Source of the DNA: an uncultured Verrucomicrobiota bacterium
GTDB lineage: Bacteria > Verrucomicrobiota > Kiritimatiellia > RFP12 > UBA1067
Length of the DNA stretch: 13,883 nt
Direction of reading: 5' to 3'
Assembly: GCA_945613785.1 (NCBI GenBank)
Contig: CALZAJ010000018.1
Span: forward strand, 1 to 13,883
Position numbers and translations under genes: made by a program. The notes under the pieces were generated by a model that had not been told where the DNA came from, made no database searches, and saw only the letters and a list, made by a program, of their open reading frames with translations. Below are positions 7,201 to 12,810 of the stretch, one piece after another (positions within the stretch are counted from its first letter, which is position 1; the number at the start of each line of letters is the position of its first letter).

Positions 7201-7578
7201 AAGAGCTTCCTCGAGTTCGCCGAGAAGGGATCGGACGCCGCACCTCAGGCCGCGGCAAAGGACAACGGTGCGTTCCCGAAGGCCGTCGCGGAATTTCTCC
7301 GCGGCAAGGGCTACGAAGTCGACGAATGCGTCGGCACCGGCGCGTGCCGCATCGACCTCGCGGTCAAGAAGCCGGGCGCGGACGACTATCTGCTGGCGAT
7401 TGAGTGCGATGGACCCTCCTACGCCTCGCAGCTCACCGTCCGTGACCGCGACCAGCTGCGTCCGTCGGTCCTCAAGTCCCTCGGCTGGAAGCTCACGCGC
7501 CTGTGGAGCGTCGACTGGGCGCTGGACCGCACCCGTGCCGAAAACGCCCTGCTCGCGCTGCTCGATTCGCTGAAGTAA
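4297..7578 (+). CDS. DUF4011 / UPF1-like SF1 helicase / MTES_1575-type nuclease protein
   Basis: 1093 residues. Residues about 8-110 resemble the DUF4011 N-terminal domain (RWTQKLLDLSLRNRLLNAR, 12-30). An SF1 helicase follows: Walker A GPPGTGKS (290-297), motif II IVFDEAS (694-700), motif III VVGDPKQMPPTSFF (719-732), motif IV NWHYRSRHESLI (768-779), motif V NVQGDERDVI (894-903) and motif VI LNVAVTRAKEQ (933-943). Between motifs Ia and II is a long Ala/Arg-rich helical insert (about 350-670). The C-terminal 100 residues look like a PD-(D/E)xK-type domain of the MTES_1575/Vsr-like group, with Asp1020 and IECDG (Glu1036, Asp1038). It probably translocates on nucleic acid and cleaves it. Helicase-nuclease proteins with DUF4011 occur in anti-phage systems (the DUF4011-helicase-Vsr group), but this one stands alone among housekeeping genes, so defence is an inference. 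In-frame codons upstream of 4297 overlap ruvC and are unlikely to be translated. Confidence 0.9.
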   Translation: MNEATVPQRVIRWTQKLLDLSLRNRLLNARETRELIPLACQDPARLEDQLADNKAVPIQSGDLTESFLVSKATPEETDKRVKYLYRTAKTDLEESGVNTLFLALGFLEWIPPARDAKPCRAPLVLMPVSLVRKSLSDIRLTARDEETLVNPTLIELLRAEYKVAVKGVDPVPADEHGVDLNAIFATFEESVKQQKGWTVTREVALGRFSFGKFVMWKDLTSRLDSLRQNKLVDHLISGGGVFDDGIEVPPAEELAPKLNPSELYCPLSADSSQLTAVLYSKLGKTFVLHGPPGTGKSQTITNLIAHNLAHGRRVLFVSEKKAALDVVHTRLAKVGLKPFCLELHSNKSGKAEVLAQFAEALAIPVKAEGSERTLVARQLATARDELAGYVNALHKVRPNGLSAYDCFARVIAEGTRANARLVNRLTLEETREAKDNAREVAIRLANDLAAVKPGAVTALEPMKDLEWTPVVEAKLAAAATDLSSAASKGFFAKLLAAFRNRAVVSFGAARKLTPEAAAALAEAVPECRGALRYRATRAVAAAKGLAPFAAHLESLPAVPSADAAGRLFDSAHAARMLDEALAAEPALAQFNGLDHSERIKRFRELDDRFANLSREAAFAKISEKLPLDMSAKVAKKSELGILRHECEKKMRHKPIRQLLAEIPTLAPALKPCFLMSPLSVAQYLPPDTDPFDLIVFDEASQIPVWDAIGVIARGKQLIVVGDPKQMPPTSFFQKSDTEGEDDDEAAQEDMESILDECLAAGVFSSHLNWHYRSRHESLIAFSNHNYYDDRLYTFPAANRSPSLGVRFQFVADGIYDRKASRTNEKEARALVDWVFDHVKAPGYKPRSVGVVTFSEAQKDLIEGLFEERREKDPSIESFFSDENPEPFFVKNLENVQGDERDVILFSVGYAADKDGKLAMNFGPLNRTGGERRLNVAVTRAKEQVVVFASIHGSQIDLSRTSAVGAAHLKSFLEFAEKGSDAAPQAAAKDNGAFPKAVAEFLRGKGYEVDECVGTGACRIDLAVKKPGADDYLLAIECDGPSYASQLTVRDRDQLRPSVLKSLGWKLTRLWSVDWALDRTRAENALLALLDSLK

Positions 7579-7581
7579 GCG

Positions 7582-8865
7582 TCAACCGAGGGCGGCAAGG
7601 ATTTCGGGCAGCAGCTGTTTCTTACGGGACAGCACGCCCGGCATCTGCAAGGTGCCTTCGGGTCCCCGACGGTAGGCGAGGGCGCGGCGGACGGATTCGT
7701 GTCCGCGATAGAGCAGTTCGGAATTGCCGCGGACGGGGTCCGTCACCATCAGCGCCATGAAGTCGAGCGCATTGGCCTGGATCACGCGGTCCATCGCATC
7801 CGAAAGATCGGAGATGTGCTGATGGAAGAACGCCATGTTCGTCTCTTCGATCTGGGAAAGCATGAACTTGCGGCCGCTCTCGTTGTAGACCTTCGCATCG
7901 CTCAAGAGAGCCTGCTCGGCGCTCATCGACTGCAACGGAGACGAGATGGCGGACATGCCGTCCATGATCTCCTCGGCCGTCTCACCCGAAAGCTTCTCGA
8001 GCCACGAGCACATCGAACGATCGGCGTCCGTCGTCGTCGGCGACTGGAACATCAGCGTATCGGAGACGATGCCCGCAATCAGGACACCGGCGACCTCGCG
8101 GGTCGGACGCTCTCCGACGGCGCGGTACATGCGCGCGACGAGCGTGCAGGTCGAGCCCACGACATCGGCCGTGTAGCGGATCGGCTCCTTCGTCGCCGCA
8201 AAGGCGATGCGGTGATGGTCGACAACCTCGACCACCGGAACCTCGTCGACACCGGGAATGCCCTGGTCGACCTCGTTGTGGTCGACGAGAATGATGCGGA
8301 ACGGCGGCTCCTGGGCGAACGCGCTCTTGAGTACCGTACCGAGCAGCTTGCCCGCCTCGTCCACGACCGGGAAGTGGTTGTGGGGATTGCGGACGGCTGA
8401 CGTGCGGATGTCATGCACGGGGTCATTCTCGTTAAGCACCTGCGTGCACTTATGGAGCGGAGCACGACCGGTCGGAATCGTCACATCACCCTTCGTCAGG
8501 AAGAAGTTGAGGAGCTTCGCCGGCGAAAGCATGCCGATGAAGAGTCCGTCGCGTCCACGGACCGGGAGAGAGGACTGACCGCTCGCCTCCAACACGCGAA
8601 GCGAATCAACCAGCGGCGCATCGGCCTCGATCAAAGGGACCTCATGATCCACGAGGTGGCGGACACGCACGTAGACGTCACGCTTCACGCGCGGCGGCGT
8701 AAGACCGTAATGGTCGAACACCCACTTCGCCTTGGCCGGCAACCGGCCCGCGCAAATCGCCTCGACATCAGCCATACCCGTCCTTCTGCGAAGGTCAGCC
8801 AACGCATAGGCGCTCATGATCGAATCGGTGTCAGGGTTCCGGTGTCCACAAATATACGTCTTCAT
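7582..8865 (-). CDS. ppaC: CBS-domain family II (Mn-dependent) inorganic pyrophosphatase
   Basis: 427 residues. The DHH phosphoesterase domain starts with GHRNPDTDS (His8, Asp12, Asp14) and resumes with VDHNE (194-198), VVDHHR (214-219) and GIVSDT (265-270). The C-terminal DHHA2 domain ends with the substrate-binding SRKKQLLPEI (413-422). A pair of CBS domains is inserted at about residues 68-188 (ADAPLVDSLRVLEASGQSSLPV and its second copy ending NHFPVVDEAGKLLGTV). The enzyme splits pyrophosphate to phosphate, pulling biosynthetic reactions forward. In characterised CBS-PPases the CBS pair binds adenine nucleotides, AMP and ADP inhibiting. There appears to be no DRTGG domain between the CBS repeats. 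I chose the ATG at 8865 because it begins MKTYICGHRN, typical for the family, and sits 7 nt from a TATAAT; the ATG 30 bp upstream would precede the promoter. The gene converges on the helicase with 3 bp between stops. Confidence 0.94.
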   Translation of the reverse strand: MKTYICGHRNPDTDSIMSAYALADLRRRTGMADVEAICAGRLPAKAKWVFDHYGLTPPRVKRDVYVRVRHLVDHEVPLIEADAPLVDSLRVLEASGQSSLPVRGRDGLFIGMLSPAKLLNFFLTKGDVTIPTGRAPLHKCTQVLNENDPVHDIRTSAVRNPHNHFPVVDEAGKLLGTVLKSAFAQEPPFRIILVDHNEVDQGIPGVDEVPVVEVVDHHRIAFAATKEPIRYTADVVGSTCTLVARMYRAVGERPTREVAGVLIAGIVSDTLMFQSPTTTDADRSMCSWLEKLSGETAEEIMDGMSAISSPLQSMSAEQALLSDAKVYNESGRKFMLSQIEETNMAFFHQHISDLSDAMDRVIQANALDFMALMVTDPVRGNSELLYRGHESVRRALAYRRGPEGTLQMPGVLSRKKQLLPEILAALG

Positions 8866-8872
8866 GTGCGGT

Positions 8873-8878
8873 ATTATA
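8873..8878 (-). promoter_or_regulatory. Extended -10 box of ppaC
   Basis: The minus strand reads TTTGG-TATAAT, 7 nt before the ATG at 8865. There is no Shine-Dalgarno, so the transcript is probably leaderless. Confidence 0.75.
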
Positions 8879-8901
8879 CCAAATCTTCCCATCACACCAA
8901 C

Positions 8902-8926
8902 TCACACCCCCAACGCCCGGGTGTGA
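8902..8926. repeat. Inverted repeat upstream of ppaC
   Basis: TCACACCC and GGGTGTGA form a perfect 8-bp stem around a 9-nt loop. A further TCACACC copy at 8892-8898 makes a direct repeat with the left arm. The element sits 24-48 bp upstream of the ppaC -10 box. It could be an operator or a weak plus-strand terminator (TTCT follows). Confidence 0.45.
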
Positions 8927-9140
8927 TTCTAGAGTGTTGAAATGATCCGCAGATGCCTTCGGTATGCGCAGAGCGCGACCGATTCGATTTGTGCGGGCCC
9001 TTGGGGCCGGCTTCGCACAAATCGAGCTGGCCGCATTTCTGCGTGCGACAACGTCGCCTGCGTGAAAAACGCACCTGGCTCAACAAAGAGAAGCAGAGTT
9101 CGGAACAGGGTCTGGGGCGGCGCTCCAATTCAACACGGCG
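8927..9140. other. Gene-poor intergenic stretch rich in hairpins
   Basis: No convincing gene is seen. The open frames here lack gene-like composition. The DNA contains several stem-loops: atgcc-ttc-ggtat at 8953-8965, the large hairpin at 8985-9024, and tgcgt-gaaaa-acgca near 9059-9073. This could be a structured RNA or a repeat element, but no recognised RNA family consensus is visible. Confidence 0.5.
8985..9024. repeat. Large imperfect palindrome, REP-like or structured RNA
   Basis: CGATTTGTGCG (8985-8995) pairs perfectly with CGCACAAATCG (9014-9024). Inside it, GGCCC (8996-9000) pairs with GGGCC (9004-9008) around a TTG loop, with a 5-nt bulge on one side. That gives 16 base pairs, the strongest fold I noticed in the window. 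There is no T-tract on either side, so it is not an ordinary terminator. Confidence 0.6.
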
Positions 9141-9440
9141 CTACTTGTCCACGCCCTTCGGCTCGACGAAGCCGCGGACGGTCAGGTAACCGAGCAGCGG
9201 CGGACCCTTGAAGGCGCGACGGTAGATGCGCGCGTAAGTCAGCTCCTTCGCGGGAATCGTCTCGGCCGTTCCGTCGTTGAACACGATGACTGCGCAGGCA
9301 TCGTCAAAGAGCGATTTCACCGCGCCGGACGAAGGACCGAGCGGAATCACCTTCCTGGCGTTCTTCAAGCCGTCCCATTCGCGCAGCAGATAGACCGGAT
9401 TCAGGTTGGCGGTGACGACATCGGTCTGCTGCTCAAGGCG
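9141..9440 (-). pseudogene. Unidentified coding remnant, 5' end apparently lost
   Basis: A minus-strand frame with gene-like codon use ends at TAG 9141-9143. It can be read upstream through LNPVYLLREWDGLKNARKVIPLG to about 9440, where third-position GC falls away before an in-frame TGA near 9507. No ATG or GTG opens it; the only start codon is a TTG at 9366-9368, which would give 75 residues. The YLLREWDG segment faintly resembles the C-terminal end of prohibitin/SPFH proteins, but this is too short to rely on. The left boundary is the stop codon; the right one is my estimate from codon use. It may be a short real gene starting at TTG. Confidence 0.4.
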
Positions 9441-9518
9441 TTCGGCCTCGAGATCCCGGCGAAGATCTACACAAACGGAGACATCAGGGAGTTGAAGTCG
9501 TCAGTGAACCCGTTCTGA
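9430..9518 (+). pseudogene. Possible 3' remnant of a plus-strand gene
   Basis: A plus-strand frame ending at TGA 9516-9518 reads like a natural protein C-terminus (LLKAFGLEIPAKIYTNGDIR and beyond) with almost every codon ending in G or C, as in the real genes here. Further upstream the same frame turns Arg-rich and looks like the antisense shadow of the minus-strand remnant. A strong hairpin follows 20 bp after the stop. The 5' limit is estimated from the composition change. I do not recognise the protein. Confidence 0.3.
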
Positions 9519-9538
9519 GTAACCACATAATTATTATG

Positions 9539-9569
9539 AAGCCCGCAAGCGGAAAACGCATGCGGGCTT
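9539..9569. terminator. Terminator-like hairpin
   Basis: AAGCCCGCA and TGCGGGCTT form a perfect 9-bp stem, extended inside by GCG/CGC across an A-A mismatch and closed by a GAAAA loop. It lies between the plus-strand remnant and the end of the flavodoxin operon, and may serve both directions. No clear T-tract follows on either strand. Confidence 0.55.
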
Positions 9570-9673
9570 GGGCGGAAACGCGATTTTGAGATTTTCAAGT
9601 GGCAAACTCGGGTTATAGCAGACACTTATAGATCAATCTGCTTGCAAAAGTCCGCCGCTCGGCCTCACTCTTG

Positions 9674-10258
9674 TTACTCCAGTCCCTGCACCCACGTGCG
9701 GATGGCCGACTCGTCCGCATGCGTCAGGTTTTTCGGCGGCACGAAGGTCGCCTTCGGCGCGGACGGCTTCAGGTAGTCGAGCGTCCTGCCCGCGCCGCTC
9801 CCGCCGCTCGTGAAGAACGGAACGATGCGCTTGCCGGCGAGATCGTGCGCTTCGAGAAACGTATTGACGATCGTCGGGGCGACGTACCACCAGATCGGGA
9901 AGCCGACGAAGACCGTATCGTAGTCCGACATATTGGCAACCGTTCCCGCGATCGCGGGACGGGACGCCTTGTCCGCCATCTCGACGGACGAGCGGCTCTT
10001 CTTGTCGTGCCAGTCGAGGTCGGCCGCCGTATAGCGCTCGGCTGGAACGATCTCCTTCAGGTCCGCGCCCAGCACCTTCGCCAGGATCTCGGCCTTGCCC
10101 TTCGTCGTGCCCGTTGCGGAAAAATAAACAACCAGCGGCTTTTTCATCTCAACTTTCTCCTTTGTGTTCTTGGCCTCCTCGCCAATGCCGTCCTTCGTAC
10201 AACCGACAAAGGCGACGGACAGTGCGCCCAAGACGAATTCAGATCTTTTCATGTTCAT
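9674..10258 (-). CDS. Flavodoxin family protein with possible lipoprotein signal
   Basis: 194 residues from the ATG at 10258, which has an AAGGAG Shine-Dalgarno 8 nt upstream. The FMN phosphate-binding loop is YFSATGTTKGKAE (45-57); VFVGFPIWWYVAPTIV supplies the aromatic flavin contact and PFFTSGGSGAGRTL the third flavin loop. The protein is a single-electron FMN carrier or a flavodoxin-like reductase. Residues 1-20 (MNMKRSEFVLGALSVAFVGC) look like a lipoprotein signal, with Cys20 as the possible lipid site, though Phe at -3 is not ideal. A second ATG at 10147 (MKKPLVVYFSATGTT) matches the start of ordinary cytosolic flavodoxins and has its own AAGGAG 9 nt upstream. The gene is last in the operon divergent from lysR. 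A GTG further upstream in frame lies inside the preceding gene and is unlikely to be used. Confidence 0.88.
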   Translation of the reverse strand: MNMKRSEFVLGALSVAFVGCTKDGIGEEAKNTKEKVEMKKPLVVYFSATGTTKGKAEILAKVLGADLKEIVPAERYTAADLDWHDKKSRSSVEMADKASRPAIAGTVANMSDYDTVFVGFPIWWYVAPTIVNTFLEAHDLAGKRIVPFFTSGGSGAGRTLDYLKPSAPKATFVPPKNLTHADESAIRTWVQGLE

Positions 10259-10272
10259 ATTCTTGACTCCTT

Positions 10273-10836
10273 TCAAGTTGTCTTCAAGACTTTCGCCGGA
10301 ACGCCACCGACGACCGTGCGCGGCGGCACGTCCTTCGCCACGACCGCACCCGCGCCGACAATCGCACCGTCGCCGATCGTGACACCCGGCAGGATCGTCA
10401 CGTGGGCGCCGATCCACACCTTGTCGCCAATCCGAACCGGCTTCGCCCACATGGAGGCGCGGTCGTCGGGATCCTGTTCGTGGTTTAGGGTCGCGATGAC
10501 GGTCTGCGGACCGATGAGGACGTCGTCCCCGATCCAGATTCCGCCCTGGTCCTGGAACTGACAGCCCGCGTTGACGAAGACGCGCTTGCCGACGTGCGTG
10601 TTCTTCCCCGCGTCCGTGAAGAACGGCGGCCAGACCGTGACCGTCTCATCGAGTTCGCACTCCCAAAGCCGTCCGAGAACGGCGCGAACTTCGCGCGCTT
10701 CGTGATAGCCCGTATTGATCGCAGCCAGAAGCCGCTGCGCCTCCTGCGAATGGCGATGGAAGACCTCATGAAGCGGCGACCCCGCAACAATCTTTTCACC
10801 CGACGCCATCCGCTTCCTGTATTCTGCCGTTGTCAC
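10273..10836 (-). CDS. Maa-type sugar O-acetyltransferase (left-handed beta-helix)
   Basis: 187 residues. The N-terminal Maa-like helical part covers about residues 1-60 (TTAEYRKRMASGEKI), followed by hexapeptide repeats that fold as a left-handed beta-helix (VGKRVFVNAGCQF, IWIGDDVLIGPQTVI, IGDKVWIGAHVTILPGVTIGDGAIVGAGAVV). His119 in ATLNHEQDP is the expected catalytic base. Members move acetyl from acetyl-CoA to a sugar hydroxyl; the natural acceptor is often unknown, and some family members are only loosely tied to maltose or galactosides. The start is GTG at 10836, supported by the family N-terminus and an AGGG 8 nt upstream. It sits 14 bp after the DXS-like gene and 14 bp before the flavodoxin. 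Confidence 0.9.
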   Translation of the reverse strand: MTTAEYRKRMASGEKIVAGSPLHEVFHRHSQEAQRLLAAINTGYHEAREVRAVLGRLWECELDETVTVWPPFFTDAGKNTHVGKRVFVNAGCQFQDQGGIWIGDDVLIGPQTVIATLNHEQDPDDRASMWAKPVRIGDKVWIGAHVTILPGVTIGDGAIVGAGAVVAKDVPPRTVVGGVPAKVLKTT

Positions 10837-10850
10837 GGATCAATCCCTGC

Positions 10851-12599
10851 TTACGCGTGCGCGAGGACATCGGCTGAGATTTTCTCGACCGTCAGGCCGG
10901 CGCGCGTGAGGAGGTCCTTCGGATCAAAACGGTCCTCAAACTTCTTGGGCGCGCCCTTGACCAGCACCTTGAGTCCGTGCGCCGCCGCGACACGCGCGAC
11001 CTTCTCGCCGAAGCCGCCGGCGATCACGCCGTCCTCAAGCGTGACGACAAGCTCGTGGTCGTTCGCCAGGTCCGCGATCAGCGCCTCGTCCATGTCTCCC
11101 GCATAGCGCGGATTGACCACCGTCGGATCAAGTCCCTTCTTACGCAGTTTCGCCGCGACCTCCTGCGCAAGCGGGAAGAACGCGCCGAGCCCGAAAAGCG
11201 CCACCTTCTTGCCGCGATGGGCAACCTGGAACTTTCCGATGTCGGCGTAGTCCGTGGCGACGGGAATCGTCGCTGGCGTGTTGCCGCGCTCCCACATCCG
11301 GATGACGACCGGACGCGCACGCTGCGTGAGCGCCCAATCAAGCATCGCGAAGTATTCCGCTTCGCTCGAGGGACAGAGAAAGACAAGGTTCGGGATGTTC
11401 GACGCCATAGGGATGTCAAAGAAGCCGATGTGCGTCACGTCGTTCATTGCCGAAAGTCCGTTCGCGCAAACGACGATTACCGCCGGATTCGAGTTCACCG
11501 CGAGATCGTGCGACAGCTGGTCGTACGTGCGCTGCAGAAAGGTCGAGGCGACGAACCAGACGGGACGCGCACCGCCCTTCGCAAGCGCGCTCGAGAAGGC
11601 GACCGCGTGTTCCTCGCAGATGCCGGGATCGACGAACTGCTTGCCGGCGCGCGCGCGGCGCGGCTTGGTGAAACCGCCGAAGATCGGTACCGCCGCATTG
11701 ATGACGCAGAGCGTCCCGTCCGTCTCCATGCGCTTCAGGAGCCACTCGGCCGTGCGGTCATGGACGCTTTCGCCGAATTCCTGCAGCATCTTGCCCGTCT
11801 CGAGGTTCCACGGCATCGACCAGTGCCAGGGCTCCTTGTTTTCGGTCGCGTACTTGTAGCCGTGCCCCTTCTCGGTATTGACGTGGACGACGACCGGATG
11901 ATCGATGTCCTTCACCTGCTCGAACGCGGCAATCAGCTTGTGGACGTCATTGCCCTCGTCGACATACAGGTAGTCAAGTCCGAGCGCCTTGAAGAAATTG
12001 CAGGGATCCGCCCCCTTCGTCTCGCGGAGCTTCTGCAAAGACCCGAGGAAACCGCCGTGGTTCTCGGCGATGGACATCTGATTGTCGTTGAAGATGACGA
12101 TCGCATTGCCGCCCTGCTCGCCCAGGTTGTTGAGACCCTCGAAGGCCATGCCGCCCGTGAGCGACCCATCGCCGATGACCGCGATGACATTGTACTTTTC
12201 GCCCTTGAGGTCACGCGCCTTCGCGAGTCCGCAAGCGAGCGAGACCGAGGTCGAGGTGTGGCCGATGACGAAGTGATCGTGCGGCGACTCCGACGGTTCG
12301 GAGTACCCTGAGATCGAATCGTACTTGTCCTCGTCGAGATACGCTTCCATGCGCCCCGTCAGCATCTTGTGGGGATAGGCCTGGTGCGAGACGTCGAAGA
12401 TGATCTTGTCGACGGGCGAATTGAAGACGCGATGCAAGGCAACCGTCGCCTCAAGGAAGCCGAGGTTGGGCCCGACATGACCGCCGTGCGCGGCCGTGCG
12501 CGTCAGCATCGCCTGACGAAGGTCATCGCAAAGCTCGTTCAGCTGTTCGGCGGGCACTTTCTTCAGGGCCTCGGGCCCGGTAATCTCACGCAAGTTCAT
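10851..12599 (-). CDS. 1-deoxy-D-xylulose-5-phosphate synthase-like thiamine-diphosphate enzyme
   Basis: 582 residues, shorter than E. coli Dxs (about 620). The DXS fold is clear: HGGHVGPNLG (38-47), DVSHQAYPHKMLTGR (69-83), the thiamine diphosphate motif from GDGSLTGG (143-150) to NDN (171-173), the catalytic glutamate in EEHAVAF (329-335) and STFLQRTYDQ (352-361). True Dxs makes DXP from pyruvate and glyceraldehyde 3-phosphate for isoprenoids, thiamine and pyridoxal phosphate. Here the E. coli segment DRAGIVGADGQTHQG is replaced by CANGLSAMNDVTHIG (378-392), losing the Arg that helps hold the substrate phosphate; the second one may survive in ERGN (437-440). This resembles the short DXS-like group seen in Firmicutes, so the substrate may differ. 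I chose ATG 12599 because AAAGGA lies 7 nt upstream; the ATG 24 bp further up has no such site. Confidence 0.88.
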   Translation of the reverse strand: MNLREITGPEALKKVPAEQLNELCDDLRQAMLTRTAAHGGHVGPNLGFLEATVALHRVFNSPVDKIIFDVSHQAYPHKMLTGRMEAYLDEDKYDSISGYSEPSESPHDHFVIGHTSTSVSLACGLAKARDLKGEKYNVIAVIGDGSLTGGMAFEGLNNLGEQGGNAIVIFNDNQMSIAENHGGFLGSLQKLRETKGADPCNFFKALGLDYLYVDEGNDVHKLIAAFEQVKDIDHPVVVHVNTEKGHGYKYATENKEPWHWSMPWNLETGKMLQEFGESVHDRTAEWLLKRMETDGTLCVINAAVPIFGGFTKPRRARAGKQFVDPGICEEHAVAFSSALAKGGARPVWFVASTFLQRTYDQLSHDLAVNSNPAVIVVCANGLSAMNDVTHIGFFDIPMASNIPNLVFLCPSSEAEYFAMLDWALTQRARPVVIRMWERGNTPATIPVATDYADIGKFQVAHRGKKVALFGLGAFFPLAQEVAAKLRKKGLDPTVVNPRYAGDMDEALIADLANDHELVVTLEDGVIAGGFGEKVARVAAAHGLKVLVKGAPKKFEDRFDPKDLLTRAGLTVEKISADVLAHA

Positions 12600-12613
12600 G
12601 TTAATGTCCTTTC

Positions 12614-12739
12614 TTAAAGACAAGCTCTTTCAATTCCGGTACAAGCGCATTTCGTCTTCGGATTCGTCTCGATAGCGAGATGCGAAAACCAGCTCGTGGG
12701 CGCGGCGCATGCCGCAACAGCCAGACATTTAATGCCCAT
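12614..12739 (-). CDS. 41-residue Cys-rich small ORF leading the operon
   Basis: The ORF begins MGIKCLAVAACAAPTSW and ends KTKCACTGIERACL, with five cysteines (5, 11, 31, 33, 40) including a CAC motif. A strong Shine-Dalgarno (GGTGGAG) lies 5 nt before the ATG, and the stop is 14 bp from the DXS-like start, the same gap as the two other junctions of the operon. The first third is mildly hydrophobic but short for a signal peptide. It could be a leader peptide controlling the operon, a small metal-binding or redox protein, or a precursor peptide. I do not recognise a family. The strong ribosome site and placement argue for translation. Confidence 0.6.
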   Translation of the reverse strand: MGIKCLAVAACAAPTSWFSHLAIETNPKTKCACTGIERACL

Positions 12740-12762
12740 AATACCTCCACCTTTCAACCACC

Positions 12763-12768
12763 ATTCTA
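12763..12768 (-). promoter_or_regulatory. Extended -10 box of the smORF-DXS-maa-flavodoxin operon
   Basis: The minus strand reads CTGTGG-TAGAAT, sharing CTGTGG with the queA and PAS promoters. The predicted start is near 12756, leaving a leader of about 16 nt that carries the Shine-Dalgarno of the small ORF, so this transcript is not leaderless. No good -35 is seen, as is common for activator-dependent promoters. Confidence 0.6.
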
Positions 12769-12810
12769 CCACAGGCCTTTAAGAATAACCAATATCATTA
12801 TATTATTTAT

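Noticed and set aside
8940..9140. tRNA, RNase P, SRP or tmRNA gene in the hairpin-rich gap
   Set aside because: No T-loop GGTTCGA consensus, no 3' CCA, and no conserved RNase P or SRP core sequence is visible on either strand.
8892..9211. Short open frames on both strands (78-89 codons) in the hairpin region
   Set aside because: Arg/Ser/Cys/Pro-rich translations without Shine-Dalgarno sites or promoters; they run through the palindrome arms.
10259..10450. Extension of the flavodoxin to a GTG at 10450
   Set aside because: It overlaps the acetyltransferase gene and gives an Arg-rich stretch; the ATG at 10258 has a good Shine-Dalgarno.
10977..12311. 444-codon plus-strand open frame opposite the DXS-like gene
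   Set aside because: Arg/Asp/His-rich antisense shadow of a clearly conserved enzyme; no domain visible.
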